The notes beneath the pieces are model-generated. The model was not told the DNA's origin, made no database searches, and saw only the letters and a program-made list of their open reading frames with translations. A stretch of 64,000 bases of DNA from Nymphaea colorata (lineage: Eukaryota; Streptophyta; Magnoliopsida; Nymphaeales; Nymphaeaceae). The DNA is taken from the NCBI RefSeq assembly GCF_008831285.2, contig NC_045148.1:14982802-15046801 (forward strand), given 5' to 3'. Position numbers and translations under genes: made by a program. Of this stretch, positions 33,715-44,913 are shown piece by piece. Every line of letters begins with the position of its first letter. The stretch's first letter is position 1.

Positions 33715-35977
33715 ACCAAATAACTTTAAATAGAAAGAGATACATGAATGCTCAAGCTGGTTCCTCCTTAGTTCCAGTATGCAAAGGTGGATTACATTCA
33801 TGAGAATGCATCCATCCTTAATATGCTATTTTTCGTCATATATATATTGTAGCAAGATCACTCTCTAAACGTGGGATTCCCTTATGGTGGGGAGTCCATT
33901 AGTTGTTTTGAAAGGGACGTGGCCTTAGGGCCCTTTTCAAAATTTGATACATGGTTTCATCTTTAAGAAAAAAAAAAACTGAAGTATGCATGCATTATGC
34001 ATTAACATGTACATTTAATCATAGGTTTTTCCTAGTTGGACATCATTCCCAGCCATGAAACAAATGAAAATAAACCCTTTCACGAATTGCTGGAATTAAG
34101 ATGAACTAATGAGGAGCCAAAATAGATGAAAAATGAGTTTAAATCACCTGCCTTGCGGTCGGTCTTGATACTTGATCTTCACCTTCACTTATTTTCTAAA
34201 TCGAACAGTCCTAAGCAAGAATCCAAGCTTGGATTCGAGCTTAGCAAAGTTAGAAGAAGAATAGCTTGCTTGCTGGAATTTGTAGTAAGAAAGAATGCTT
34301 CTCACCACGAAAATAGTAAGGGTTCACTTAACTTTGCAAAATCAATGGAGAGAATAGAAGAAAATAAAGAAGAAAGAAAGAGAAAAGGGGGAAGTGGGCT
34401 TGGACGAATCTCTTCTCTTTTCCTTGGCTTCTCCCTCCTAGCTCCTTAACTGCAACAACTTGATGGAATACTTGAAATTTTCGTCCTCCCCCTTGGTGGC
34501 CAATGGGAGATTTATATAGAGGAGAAGGTGGGTTTAACCACCTCCTTTAATTTGCCTTGAAAGATTAATCAAGGCTTAGGGAGATGAAAATTTGATTAAA
34601 TGAGTTTTTGATTGCTCTATTTAATAATTCTTATCCCATTTTCATGAGCTAGGTGGGCTGGGCTAGGTGTGGTCAACCTTGGTTCAGATCTAGCTGACCA
34701 ACTTTGACCAAAATTTTGGACCAAAATGACCTCACATAGGGTTTTGCCTTATTTTGCACTTTTTTTTTTTTGAAATCGAGTTTGTTAGGTTAAAACCTAG
34801 TTAATAAGCTCTAAATTCCATTGAATTATGATAATTCAATTTAAATTTAAATAAAATTTAAAAATTCTATCAAATTTGGCTCGAAAATGGTATTTTCATC
34901 TATAATTTGATTGAAGACGGATTTAAACTGAATCAAACTTTTGTTTGAAAAATTGAATTTTAATTTGGTATTTGATTTATGCATTTAACAAGTCCATATG
35001 TTTATTTGTCTTTCATAAACCAATTTGGACTCTATAATCTCAATTTAGCCATAGAAGGGCAAAATTGTCTAGAGTGGTCTATTTCGACCAATTGGCCAAA
35101 GTCAAAGTTCATTTGTGACTAGTTTGACTTTGTTTGAGGTAATTTGATAAATTTGAGCCAAAAAAGCTTTTAATTGAGCTAAATTGTAATTTGACTGAGT
35201 TTAGTCAAAGTGGTTTGGTTCGGTCAAAGTCTATTTTCGTCCATTATTTGGATCCTGAGACAGACCTACCTTTTGTTGTCAAGCTGAGCTCATGTTAACT
35301 GAGCCTAGCTGAGATTTTGGTGCACTAGGGTCGAACCTACTTGAATTAAGTGGGTTTGACGAGCCTAGTTATTACTTTTTGAAGATTGAAAACTCTTTAA
35401 AAAGACTTAGTTAAAGAAGAGAGAGATGCATAAATGTTTCTCTTTTCCTAGGTTTCTCATTCATTTCTCCTTGAAAATGACTTTTTTATTTAATTGGAAG
35501 AAAATATTTATTTATTTATTTATTTTAAAATGGAGGGGCGTGACCCCTAGGGGGCTCTTTGACCACACGGGCTAGGTGGGGCCCACACAAAGGTCCCACG
35601 TAGCATTCTAGACTGAATTAAATCCAATTCTTGGATTTAAATCAAAATTTGTACTTTGTAATTGGATTTTGAATTTCAAATGACATTTGCAATTGGATTT
35701 GGATGTCAAATGACATTTACGATCGAATTTGGATGTCAAATGACATTCGCAATCGAATTTGGATGTCGAATGACATTTGCAATCGAATTTGGATGTCAAA
35801 AGATATTTGTAATTGAATTTGGACTCGTAATCTTGCATTTGGATTTGTATCACGAGTCAAATTCAAATTGCGTTTAAGTTCGAAATTGGCTTTGAAATTG
35901 TAAATTTTCATGATTCTTTTGTGAAATTTTTACATTGCTTCAATTTTGATGTGGAAAAATCTGGGGTGTTAACAAAT
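33715..35977 (-). mobile_element. LTR-like right arm of the inverted repeat, with polypurine tract
   Basis: On the minus strand the arm begins TGTTAACACCCCAGATTTTT at its outer end. Just outside it, on the same strand, is gcaaagaggggcatt, a good polypurine tract, so this arm looks like the 3' LTR of a minus-oriented retrotransposon. The TATA-like element (cctctatataaatctcc on the minus strand, near 34510-34525) mirrors the one in the left arm. The arm also contains 30-bp tandem units (about 35675-35830, five copies) whose unit length is divisible by three, producing a spurious 10-residue repeat in translation. Confidence 0.75.
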
Positions 35978-37259
35978 GCCCCTCTTTGCTGTTAAGTAAG
36001 TTGAAGAATTTGCTTAATATTAAAGATTTATGCACCAAATTTTTGCAAATTGAAATTGAAAATTTCATTTTTCAAATGATGTTTAAGCATCCTCACTCGA
36101 GGGGAAATGCTAGGCATAGACCTGAAATATGAAGATTTTCTTCTATCTCATTAGAGACTTTGTAGAGGAATTAATGTTGGTTGAAGAATTTTGTAATTGT
36201 GAAAGTTTTTGCATTCGATGCTTGGAGAACTTAGCCTTTGACTTCCTCAAGACCATCGGCAAGTCCTTTTTTTTTTTCACCTATTTGCTTTTGCTTTTGA
36301 ATTTTGTTTTTCTTTTTGAGCCACCCTTCATTCTTGGGGAAAATTCCTCACCACCCTACCACTCTTTTCCTCCCCAAAGATCCAAAGTTGCATTTACCTT
36401 CACTTCTTAATGCCGAAAATTCGTTATATAAACTCTTCTCTTCTTCTTTCTCATTTTTTCATTTTATTCTTGTTGTTTAGCATTCAATTTCTTATTCCTT
36501 CTTCGTCGCTTTCAATCTTGAATCGTTTTGTTTCATCTCTTGACAACATGAATTTTATTGCGGATGCATCATTCTACTCGATTCCCTAAAGTTGCAATAG
36601 ATCTTTTCTGCTCCATTAAGTTTCTTCCACGTACCCATGAATCGATGATTCTGTATTCGATTCCCTTTGTTTGTGTCTTGTATTTTCCCTCTTCTTTATA
36701 ACTTTCACCAGCTATTATTTTCATAGTCCTCCATTATTATTTTACCATGCTGGGAAGTTTTTTGGTGGACGACATGATTGTTAACTGACTGTTGCTGAAA
36801 ACCAGGCTTTCCTAAGCCTTTCTACTACCCATCTGTATGTGTTCTTTCATGGAATCGGAATTTGGGCTTTGTATCTGCAATGGCTTTGACTGTTATAAGG
36901 GGGGTGGTTGGACAATTGGCTTTGTTTTTATGATTTTGCAATCAAACGTCTAGATGTTGAATTGCTTCATATCTAGATTATGTCAATTTTAGTTAATTTT
37001 AAATATATTCCTCCCCAAAGTTTTATTTCATGGGTACAGCAAACTTTTAGGTTGAACTCCACTTGATTCAGATGTTACCGTCACCGTCATTTCATAGGTT
37101 GTCTGACGAAAATGCCTATGAAGACCAAGATGAGTTCTTTGATATTTGTTCTAGCATTTACATAAACAATTTTGGAGAGGAGATCCTCAAGATTATCATG
37201 TTCCCAATTTCTAGTCTACAAACTCTTATATTCAAACTGATTAATTTACAAAATTCACA
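35978..37259. other. no gene seen
   Basis: Starts with the polypurine tract of the adjoining LTR-like arm (35978-35993). The rest is T-rich, with short open frames but no retrotransposon protein motif or plant gene that I recognise. Confidence 0.5.
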
Positions 37260-39240
37260 ACTTTCTCAAGTTTTGTGAACTCAGGCATTACAAGTCAAAT
37301 CATGAGAATTTCAAAGGCTTAACACATTTTTCAGTTTTTGAAAATTTTACATTTTTGAGCTTATTAAATTTTTTCACTTTTGAGAAATTTGGCAATTGTT
37401 TCAGATTTTCTGAGATAACATTCTAAAAGTTTCTATTAAAATTCTTTGCGCTGTTTGAAAAGTTGCTAAACATCATAACAGTAATTTTTATTTTATGAAT
37501 TATTTTATATGTTCTCCAAGGACTACAATCTTTTTGAAGAATTTGATAAATTTTAATTACACTTTTCTGAAATTTTCAAAAGCTCAAAATGTTCTTTATT
37601 TTTTTAAAAAAAATTCACATGTTGTTTTTAACTCATAAATTTTTTGAACATTTTGTGCAGTTTTGACAATAGTTTCAGCTTTATAAGAAGGTAACACATT
37701 CTTAAATAGTTTTGTGAAGTTTTTGCACTATTTAAATTCATCAAAAGCTTACCACATTCTTCAATTTTTGAAAATTTTGGCAAGTGTCCTTTCAAAATAT
37801 TTCTCCTTTATAAAACTCTTACACCTTTTTCTCTAACTTAACAAATTTTAGTAAAAAATATTTAAATAATTTTAAATAGTTTTAATTTGCAAAACTCACA
37901 GCATTCACATGCCTTGCAATTTCAAAAGCTTACTACTTTCTTTGACTTTTAATTTTTTAAAATATTGTTAATTGCACAAAAAATTCTGATTTGTTTATGG
38001 TTTTGATCATTGTTTTGGCTTTTATATTGTAAGATATTTTTAAAAGTTTTAGCAAAACTTTTGCATTATCAGAAATTTGTTTGTGCATGATAAAAGTTTT
38101 TTAGTTTTCAAAGCTCTTAAACTTTCAAACTCTTTCTAATTTATACAACTCACAATTTTCACGAGTTTTGTAAATACAGATATATAACAAAAAAATCTTG
38201 AAAACTTCATACGTTTTATACATTCTTTAACTTTTGTAAATTTTACAAGTATAATTTCTTATAAACAATTTCTTTTAATAACAAGATTTTGACAATTGTT
38301 ACTACTTTGCTTTGCTAACACTTTTTCAAAGTTTTTGGTCAATTTTTTTAAACTGTTTGAAATGTTCAAGAGCTTCATAACAATTAATTTTTATTTCACA
38401 CAATGTTTAACATGTACTAAGACTAAAAACATTTTCATAAATTTCGATGAAACTTTTTTCAACACTTCCATACTACTTTTAGTCTTCATAAACTTACAAC
38501 TTTTATATGTTACACATCTTTTACAAGTAAAATCTTAAAATTTTCAAAAGTTTAGCATTTTCTTTAATTTTTGAAAATTTTGTAACCATAAAAAATTTTC
38601 TTGTATCTACAAAACTATGTATTTTCTACATATTTTTCAGTGGACACAATTTGTTTTACTAGAAGAATTTTAGTGGACAATTTTTTATATACTTTCAAAC
38701 TTGTTTTGATTTACAAAAATCATGTCCTTTACAAGCTTCATAACTTCCAACTTTAACAAGTCTTGAAATTTTAAATAGTTCATAAATTTTTGGATTTAAA
38801 ACAAATTATTAATGTTGTAAGTTCATAAAATATAACTTTTTGAGTGACTTTGACCTTTTTTTTTTTGCTTGTATAAGTAACTTTTATTAAAAAAAATTGA
38901 ATAAACCTTTGCCCCTTGAACTTATAAAAGTTTTTATAGTTTTATAAAACTTTTACAGTATCTAATTGTTTTAAGATATTAAAATCACAACTTTCTTAAG
39001 TTCTTTAGACTTGGACTTTTACAAGAAAAATGTTCAAAATTTCCAAAGCTTAACACACTTTTTAATTTTAAAAAATTTTGCAAGTATGGCGTCCAATACA
39101 TAAAATTTTTGCACTTTTGAGAGATTTAGGTAATTGTTTTAGGTTTTGCAAGCTAACTTTTTTAGTGAAGAAAATTCTATGCACTATTAAAAAAAAATTG
39201 AAAAGTCATGTCCGTACTTAATTATTTCCATGTTCTATAA
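37260..39240. repeat. AT-rich module family, third large block
   Basis: Contains repeated modules resembling those at 1640-2990 and 17960-19430. Examples are tcaaaggcttaacacattttt (about 37310) and ccaaagcttaacacactttt (about 39045), each followed by tttttgaaaattttgcaagt-like and gagagattt..ggtaattgttt-like parts. Similar segments recur near 37380, 37650, 38290 and 39110, roughly every 300-650 bp. The copies are too diverged to give one exact period. No coding content. Confidence 0.7.
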
Positions 39241-41142
39241 GGATTTGATACGAACCCACTTAGGACCCATTTTAGGAGAAGGCGTGAGCGAGGTGAGACT
39301 AGCGAGGTGAGAGCGAAAGCCTTAGTGAATTTAGGGTCCGACGCCCCATCGAGCAAGGGTTCAAAACCTATAGCACCTAGAGCGTGAGCAGTGGGTGGTG
39401 AGGGTGGAATAGCAACGGCTCTAGGATAGTTTTTGAGTGAAGAAGGCTGGTACAGGGAGAAACCATGGGCTAGGAAACCAAATTCCTAGGATTTGGTCCG
39501 GTATAGGCCTAAGTTTAGTTCTGGAGTCGAGTCCAAAACCCAAGTCCCTGGAGTCAGGTTTGCGCGAGTCTAGGGAGGTCATCTAGTCGAGTTGAGCCTA
39601 GCTCGAGGAGGCTAGATGGGTGTGCTAAGCAAGGGTTTCTATCTTGAGTTCACATGGCTCAAGAGGAGTTTTTATTCATGAGATACACTTAGAGTTTGGT
39701 TCTCTTTATTTGATTTGACTACATACTCATAATTCATTTCATCACTTACCATGTCGGGGTGTGACTTGGATTTATATCGCTTTCATTTTGTTTATGCATT
39801 TCTATATTGAGTTTGGAGTTGGATTCATGATTGGAATCCGGATTTGGTAACACATGTATATAACGGTTTAGATTTTCGAACTCATTATGCAATTAAAGAA
39901 TTATTGAGTTATTTGCCAAATCCCTCTCTCTCTCATCACGTCTTCCCCTCTCCTCACGTTTATCCTCTCTTCACGTCAATCCCTCTCTCCCTTGTCTTTC
40001 CACTCTGGTCTCCCTCTCCTCTCTTCTGATCCCATCAGTTCCCTCGTCATCCCCTCTTAGTCACATTATCTCTAACGCTGAAGAAGAAGGAGCGGCGATT
40101 CCTCTAGGCGAGCAACGGCCCTAGGGGATTTTCAACACTTCGACTTCACCTCGGATCAGCGTGTATTGGGTGCAATTCCTCTGCCATAACAGAGGAGTTA
40201 GAGGCTAGACTTGCAAAGGAGGCTGCGGCTCCATCCCTTGTAGCGCAGCAACCCATCGTGAATCAAGTAACATGTTGGCTAAGTTTAGTTTTGGATTTCT
40301 CGTGGGAGGAGCTGGGACTCTTGAGTCACAGCCAAGATTCCATCATCTTCCTCGCATGGAAGGCACTTCTAAACTTGGTTTTACAAGTCTTAGAAGGATT
40401 CCAAAGGGGACATGCTTGCCAACGTTGAAAGAAAGTTCAAATTTAGTCTAGTAAGGGTCGATCTTCTTCAAGGAAAAACACTGAGACTTGCTGGAGTTTT
40501 CACCGAAAAATCAGTATTTCATCATCAAGATCCACGGTGGAATACCATAAAAACCAACCAAGACGCATAGGAGAAAAATCAGCTCGAGAAAAGAAGAAGA
40601 GGTTTCGCGTAGAACGGCCAAGGCATTTGCAAAATACAAGTTGCCAATAAGTTCTGGAATTCCGATCAACTCTGCTCTGTTTCCGGCTACCTTCGGCACC
40701 TTCCGAGCAACCACGCCCAAGGTCTGATTTACCCCTCATTGCCACGAAAGGAGTTAGTCATTTGAAGGAGTAAGTACCGCATAAAGCGAAGAGAGGTTGG
40801 AGCTGATCTTTTGGGAAGCTCCATTTTTTTAGCTAGGATTGGGTTAAGGATCAATAAGGAGTTCTTACATTTGGGTCAAATGATTCTAGAGATGCCACGT
40901 CGCCACATTTGATTATCTTGGAGAAATCGGCTACCAAAAGAGTCCACATTTGGTGGAATCACATCCAAAGTTTTAGGAGTCCCAATTAACCGTCATCACC
41001 TAGACCTTTGCCACCTCACGTCCCAATCCCTACATTTGAGTTAGAATCCATTCTTTTAGAGATCCATCTCCATCCGTGAGAGGGGGGTCCTCATTTGGCC
41101 CCTTTTCCCACGTTGCCACTTTTAGTAATTTTTTTTAGTCAA
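39241..41142. other. unclassified, probably retroelement-derived insertion
   Basis: The composition changes sharply at about 39247 (ttgatacgaacccacttag), a TGATACGAACC-like start seen in some plant Ty3/gypsy LTRs. A short frame near 40195 reads EELEARLAKEAAAPSLVAQQ and may be a gag scrap. The right edge at about 41142 coincides with the point where the inverted kinase copy is cut, so this DNA probably replaced the missing kinase C-lobe. I find no paired LTR, PBS or polymerase motif. Confidence 0.4.
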
Positions 41143-44100
41143 GACCAAAATCAAAAATCTTTGGTGTAAAGTCGTGGTCTAGAAGAATGTTATGCGACTT
41201 GATGTCGAAGTGGATGATTCTTTGATCACAGCCTTGATGTAGATATTCAATTCCCGTTGTGATACCACTAGTGATACCTAGTGCTGTATCATATAACCTT
41301 TCCCTTAACACGCAATGGCCTACATCTGTGGTATTTGTAAACTTCTCAAGTGAACCATTTGCCATAAATTCATATACAAGTGCTCTTTGAGACCCTTCAA
41401 CGCAAAAGCCAAGAAGGCGAACCACATTGACATGGTGGATCCTACCAATGGTGGCAACTTCATTACAAAATTCTTCTCCATCGTTATGTGATTTTTCCAT
41501 TAGCTTTACGGCCACTACTGTGCCATTGAACAACCATCCCTGAAAGACGCTGCCATAGCCACCCTGTCCAACTTTATACTTGAACTTCTTTGTCATCTTG
41601 ATTATGTCATTGTATGTGTATCTAGTGGTTGTAAGAGTTTGGTAATCAACCAAGAACTTCTCGACTTTTACCGGTGGATGGAGTTGGAAAAGAGAACGAA
41701 TGAAGCAGAACAATAAACATACTAACAGTAAAATGCCGCCGAAAGCTGCTGTGCCTAGACCTGTTGAAATGAAAATGAAGATTGTACTCATGGTGGTAGT
41801 ACTCGAGGGTTAAGCTTTTCCTTGATGAAATGTATAGTTTACTTTTCCTTGATGAAATGTATAGTTTATCTTTCTAATGTTTAATTCGTGGATAAGATGC
41901 AGCAGTTACGTGTTCAGGTTCGTCTGTCGAGATGTCCTTGTTTTTATATCTAAAGCTACGTTTAATTCCTTGCATATTTGTAGGGTTAACCATTCTAAGA
42001 TATAAAGCAACATTTTCACTTTGGTATAGTTTGGCTGGCTGGAGATTGGGACTTGGGAGACTTAATTGGTGTCGTCCTTAAGCCAAAGATCCCCATTGAA
42101 CAAAGATATGGCTGCTGTGCATAGTTCATCTATTGCATTTTCATGTGCGTGTATACATGTTATATAAGAAAGAATTGTGAGAACGTACCTGTTATTGTAG
42201 TATAACATGAATGAACAGGAAAGAGTATCGATGAACATAAGATGGCTCTAGCTAAACACTAACTTTGGGAAAGACAATGAACATAATTAAGTGCAGAAAC
42301 AGCTAGCTTGATCTCGAGCTAAAACAAACGATCCCACACACGCCTCATGCACCGCTCCCGTTGTGAAAGGCACCCTTCACTGGACCTAACTAAACACAAC
42401 ATTTGATCTGATAGACTAAAATATATACGGAATAGCTTAGAGTCCAACTAACTTCGATGAAGAACGAGACATAGATAACGAAATTTTGGTGAAAATCAGA
42501 TCCCGCAAGAAGTCTACCCGTCCCAGGCCTAGCTAAAAGCATATTATATATGATTACCACAAGTTGTAAGCCATTGAATGCTATAAAAACAGAGAGCAAA
42601 TTACTCATTGGCTTACCTTTGCAATAGCTCCTTTGACGGAGCAATATTAGCAGTGGCAAGCAGGAACCATGTTCTTGCCACAATAACCAAGATCAAACTT
42701 CCGTTGAAAACTAAATCTTGCACAGCATACAATGAAATTTGGGGATATAGGATGTGGGACTAAAAGACAATATGAGAAATCTTCAGCACAAAAATTTCCC
42801 GCTTTCCTGGCTCCTTTCACTATTGCATTTGAAGATGGAGAGTTGGGGGAATCAAGAGAATTTGTAACCGTAGGTCCTGAATTTGGGGGGAAGGGACGAT
42901 AGCCAAATGGTGGCCAGAGGGCCCAGGTCCCACCTATGTGTTAGAAAACTTTGCATATTAAAGAAACAATCAAGGTTTGCAGCGTAGAAATGACTGATCC
43001 CCTTCTTTATGCTCCTAAAAATTTGGAAGGCTTAGCTGTAAAATGCTAACACGAACTTGAAGAGTTTACAAAGGAAAAAAAGCATTGAATCTGCTTTACG
43101 AAGGACAAAAAATGAGACCCCAAGATTTGTCGAGATGCAAAACTCAAGGGTGATGGTTCATGAAGGTAAAGATGGTCTCAACAACATCATGCTGGATTCA
43201 TCAACATGTGAATTATTAAGAAACCTCAAACCAAGCGGGTCGAAAGAGCAGTTTTAAATTTTCTCTACAGCGTAGCTCTAAGTAAATCAACAAGTATACT
43301 GGACAGCACCATGGAGGACAAGTGCCAGGAGAAGATATCATGCACAAGTGAACACCTGGTACTCTCTCTCTCTCTCTCTCTCCCTCGCCCACCCCCCCAC
43401 CCTTCTCTCCGCACACACACACACGTCCAGTAATTTTGAACGAAGTCAAATTTTTTTTAGACTTTCTCGGGGCTGGGAAAACAGCTTTCTAGGACAGGCT
43501 TGGTTGACCCTGAAAGCACTTACACATGACAATGCTAATCTATGCGAATGCACCTACAAATGGGCAGAACCACCCAATAATCAGTGAGTACAGGTATCCT
43601 TCCAAATAGAAAGCAAAATTATATTGCGCCCCACTGGTGTAATTTGTGTGATCAAGATGGAAGCTATGATAGTAACAGAACTCGAGAGTCAGGAGTATAT
43701 CACGCTACCAGCTGATTTTGAAGATGATCCATCAGAGCAATTTGTATGGTGCACTGATCCATCTTCGCAGTAACAAGCAGGGGCGTCATCTTCTCCAAAT
43801 ACACACTGGCCCCCACTGGTAGTACACTTGAGGCAATCAAACCTCCAGCGAAGAAAAAATCCACCACTCAATATGGCAGAAAAGTTTGCAGACTCGGACT
43901 CCTCAACACCAGCAGGGATTTCATACATAGGACAATTGATGCGATGGACATCAAGAGGCAGCTTTATCTGTTCCTGTGGACTGTAATAATAATACAGCAA
44001 AGAGCCATCAGCACAGTCATTTCTCTTCCATGAGGACGGAGGTTGCAGAAGCCCATCATTAGCAGAATTGCACCTGAAGAAGGTAAGTTTGGGACCAAAG

Positions 44101-44465
44101 AGCCGGAAACCACTAGTAAGGAGTCTTCCAGAGAAGCTGAAGTTTTGAGGTGATGAGCAACGTTTTGTCCCATACGAATCTTGGTAGCAAACATTCAAGC
44201 CACGATCAAGGTATGTGATTCTTTTAACAATGAAATCGCTGTTGAATAGATGAATCTTAGTGACGTTCCCGTTGCATGATATGAGGTTGACACCACAAGA
44301 AGAATTGAGAGAACTGAAGGGGAAGAGAATTGGAGTTGAGTTGCTGCAGTTGAAAGGGGAACTGCAGAAATTCGTACTGTTGGGATTGGACACTACTGTA
44401 GAAGCCAGGAGAAGATCAATCACAAGAGCAGGGAAAGGAAAGAAACCCAAGCCGCGGAAAGACAT
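41135..44465 (-). pseudogene. inverted second copy of the LRK10L receptor kinase, kinase truncated
   Basis: Exon 1 is complement 43709-44465, 757 nt as in the first copy: signal peptide, GUB_WAK_bind and WAK_assoc domains with the same cysteines. The intron is 41761-43708. Exon 2 starts at 41760 with the same phase-1 junction (SAGLGTAAF), a transmembrane segment and kinase N-lobe, including GQGGYGSVFQG and VAVK. The catalytic loop is HFDIKSHNILLD (Pro to Ser). A 12-bp duplication adds four residues before IEYLHQG. The frame stops at 41135 just after DFGL, where homology ends and foreign DNA begins. A spliced transcript would encode 460 residues: a full receptor part, membrane anchor and a kinase without activation segment or C-lobe. 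It is at best a kinase-dead receptor and more likely a pseudogene. A copia element sits about 210 bp upstream of its ATG. Confidence 0.9.
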
Positions 44466-44670
44466 GGCTTGTCCCCTCAGGTAGCCACGAGAAGAAAGAT
44501 TGAAAGATTTAAGCAGAGCTGCTTCACACCATAAAACTTCATACTAGATATGGATCCATATCCAACCCATTGAAATATCAAACAGAACCCATCAATGCCA
44601 GCCCAACATCGATAAGCAAAATAAAATTTAAGAGCAAGAAGATCCAACAAGATGAATACCAATCATTATA
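44466..44670 (-). promoter_or_regulatory. residual 5' flank of the inverted LRK10L copy
   Basis: Complement of 44466-44530 is nearly identical to 10285-10338 upstream of the first gene (tgtgaagc...cttaaatctttcaatctttc). Beyond about 44530 similarity ends. The copia insertion at 44671 separates any distal promoter from the gene. Confidence 0.7.
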
Positions 44671-44675
44671 CTCCT

Positions 44676-44913
44676 TGTAGAAATACGAAAAGAAGAAGGC
44701 GAAGAGAAACAATGACCACGATGTAACGTGGAAAACCCTCAACACGAGGGAGAAAAAACCACGAATGAGGAGGAGTTTGTGCCCACTAGCAGTCTCTCTA
44801 AAGATTATCATTAACACTTAAGGATTAGGGTTACATGACTTAAGTAGAGCCCAAAACGGGCTACAAGGCGGGTCGGGTATGGATCCGGACCCGCAACACA
44901 CAATCTATCAACA
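44676..44913 (-). repeat. 3' LTR of the copia element (238 bp)
   Basis: Shares tgtagaaatacgaaaagaag, the gattagggttacatgactta block and ggatccggacccgcaacac with the other LTR. It is 10 bp shorter because a 'gccagactctt'-like stretch is missing. Preceded by CTCCT. Confidence 0.95.

Noticed and set aside
35662-35877. Apparent protein with a 10-residue repeat
   Set aside because: It is the translation of 30-bp non-coding tandem units inside the LTR-like arm. The other arm has only three units with no matching frame.
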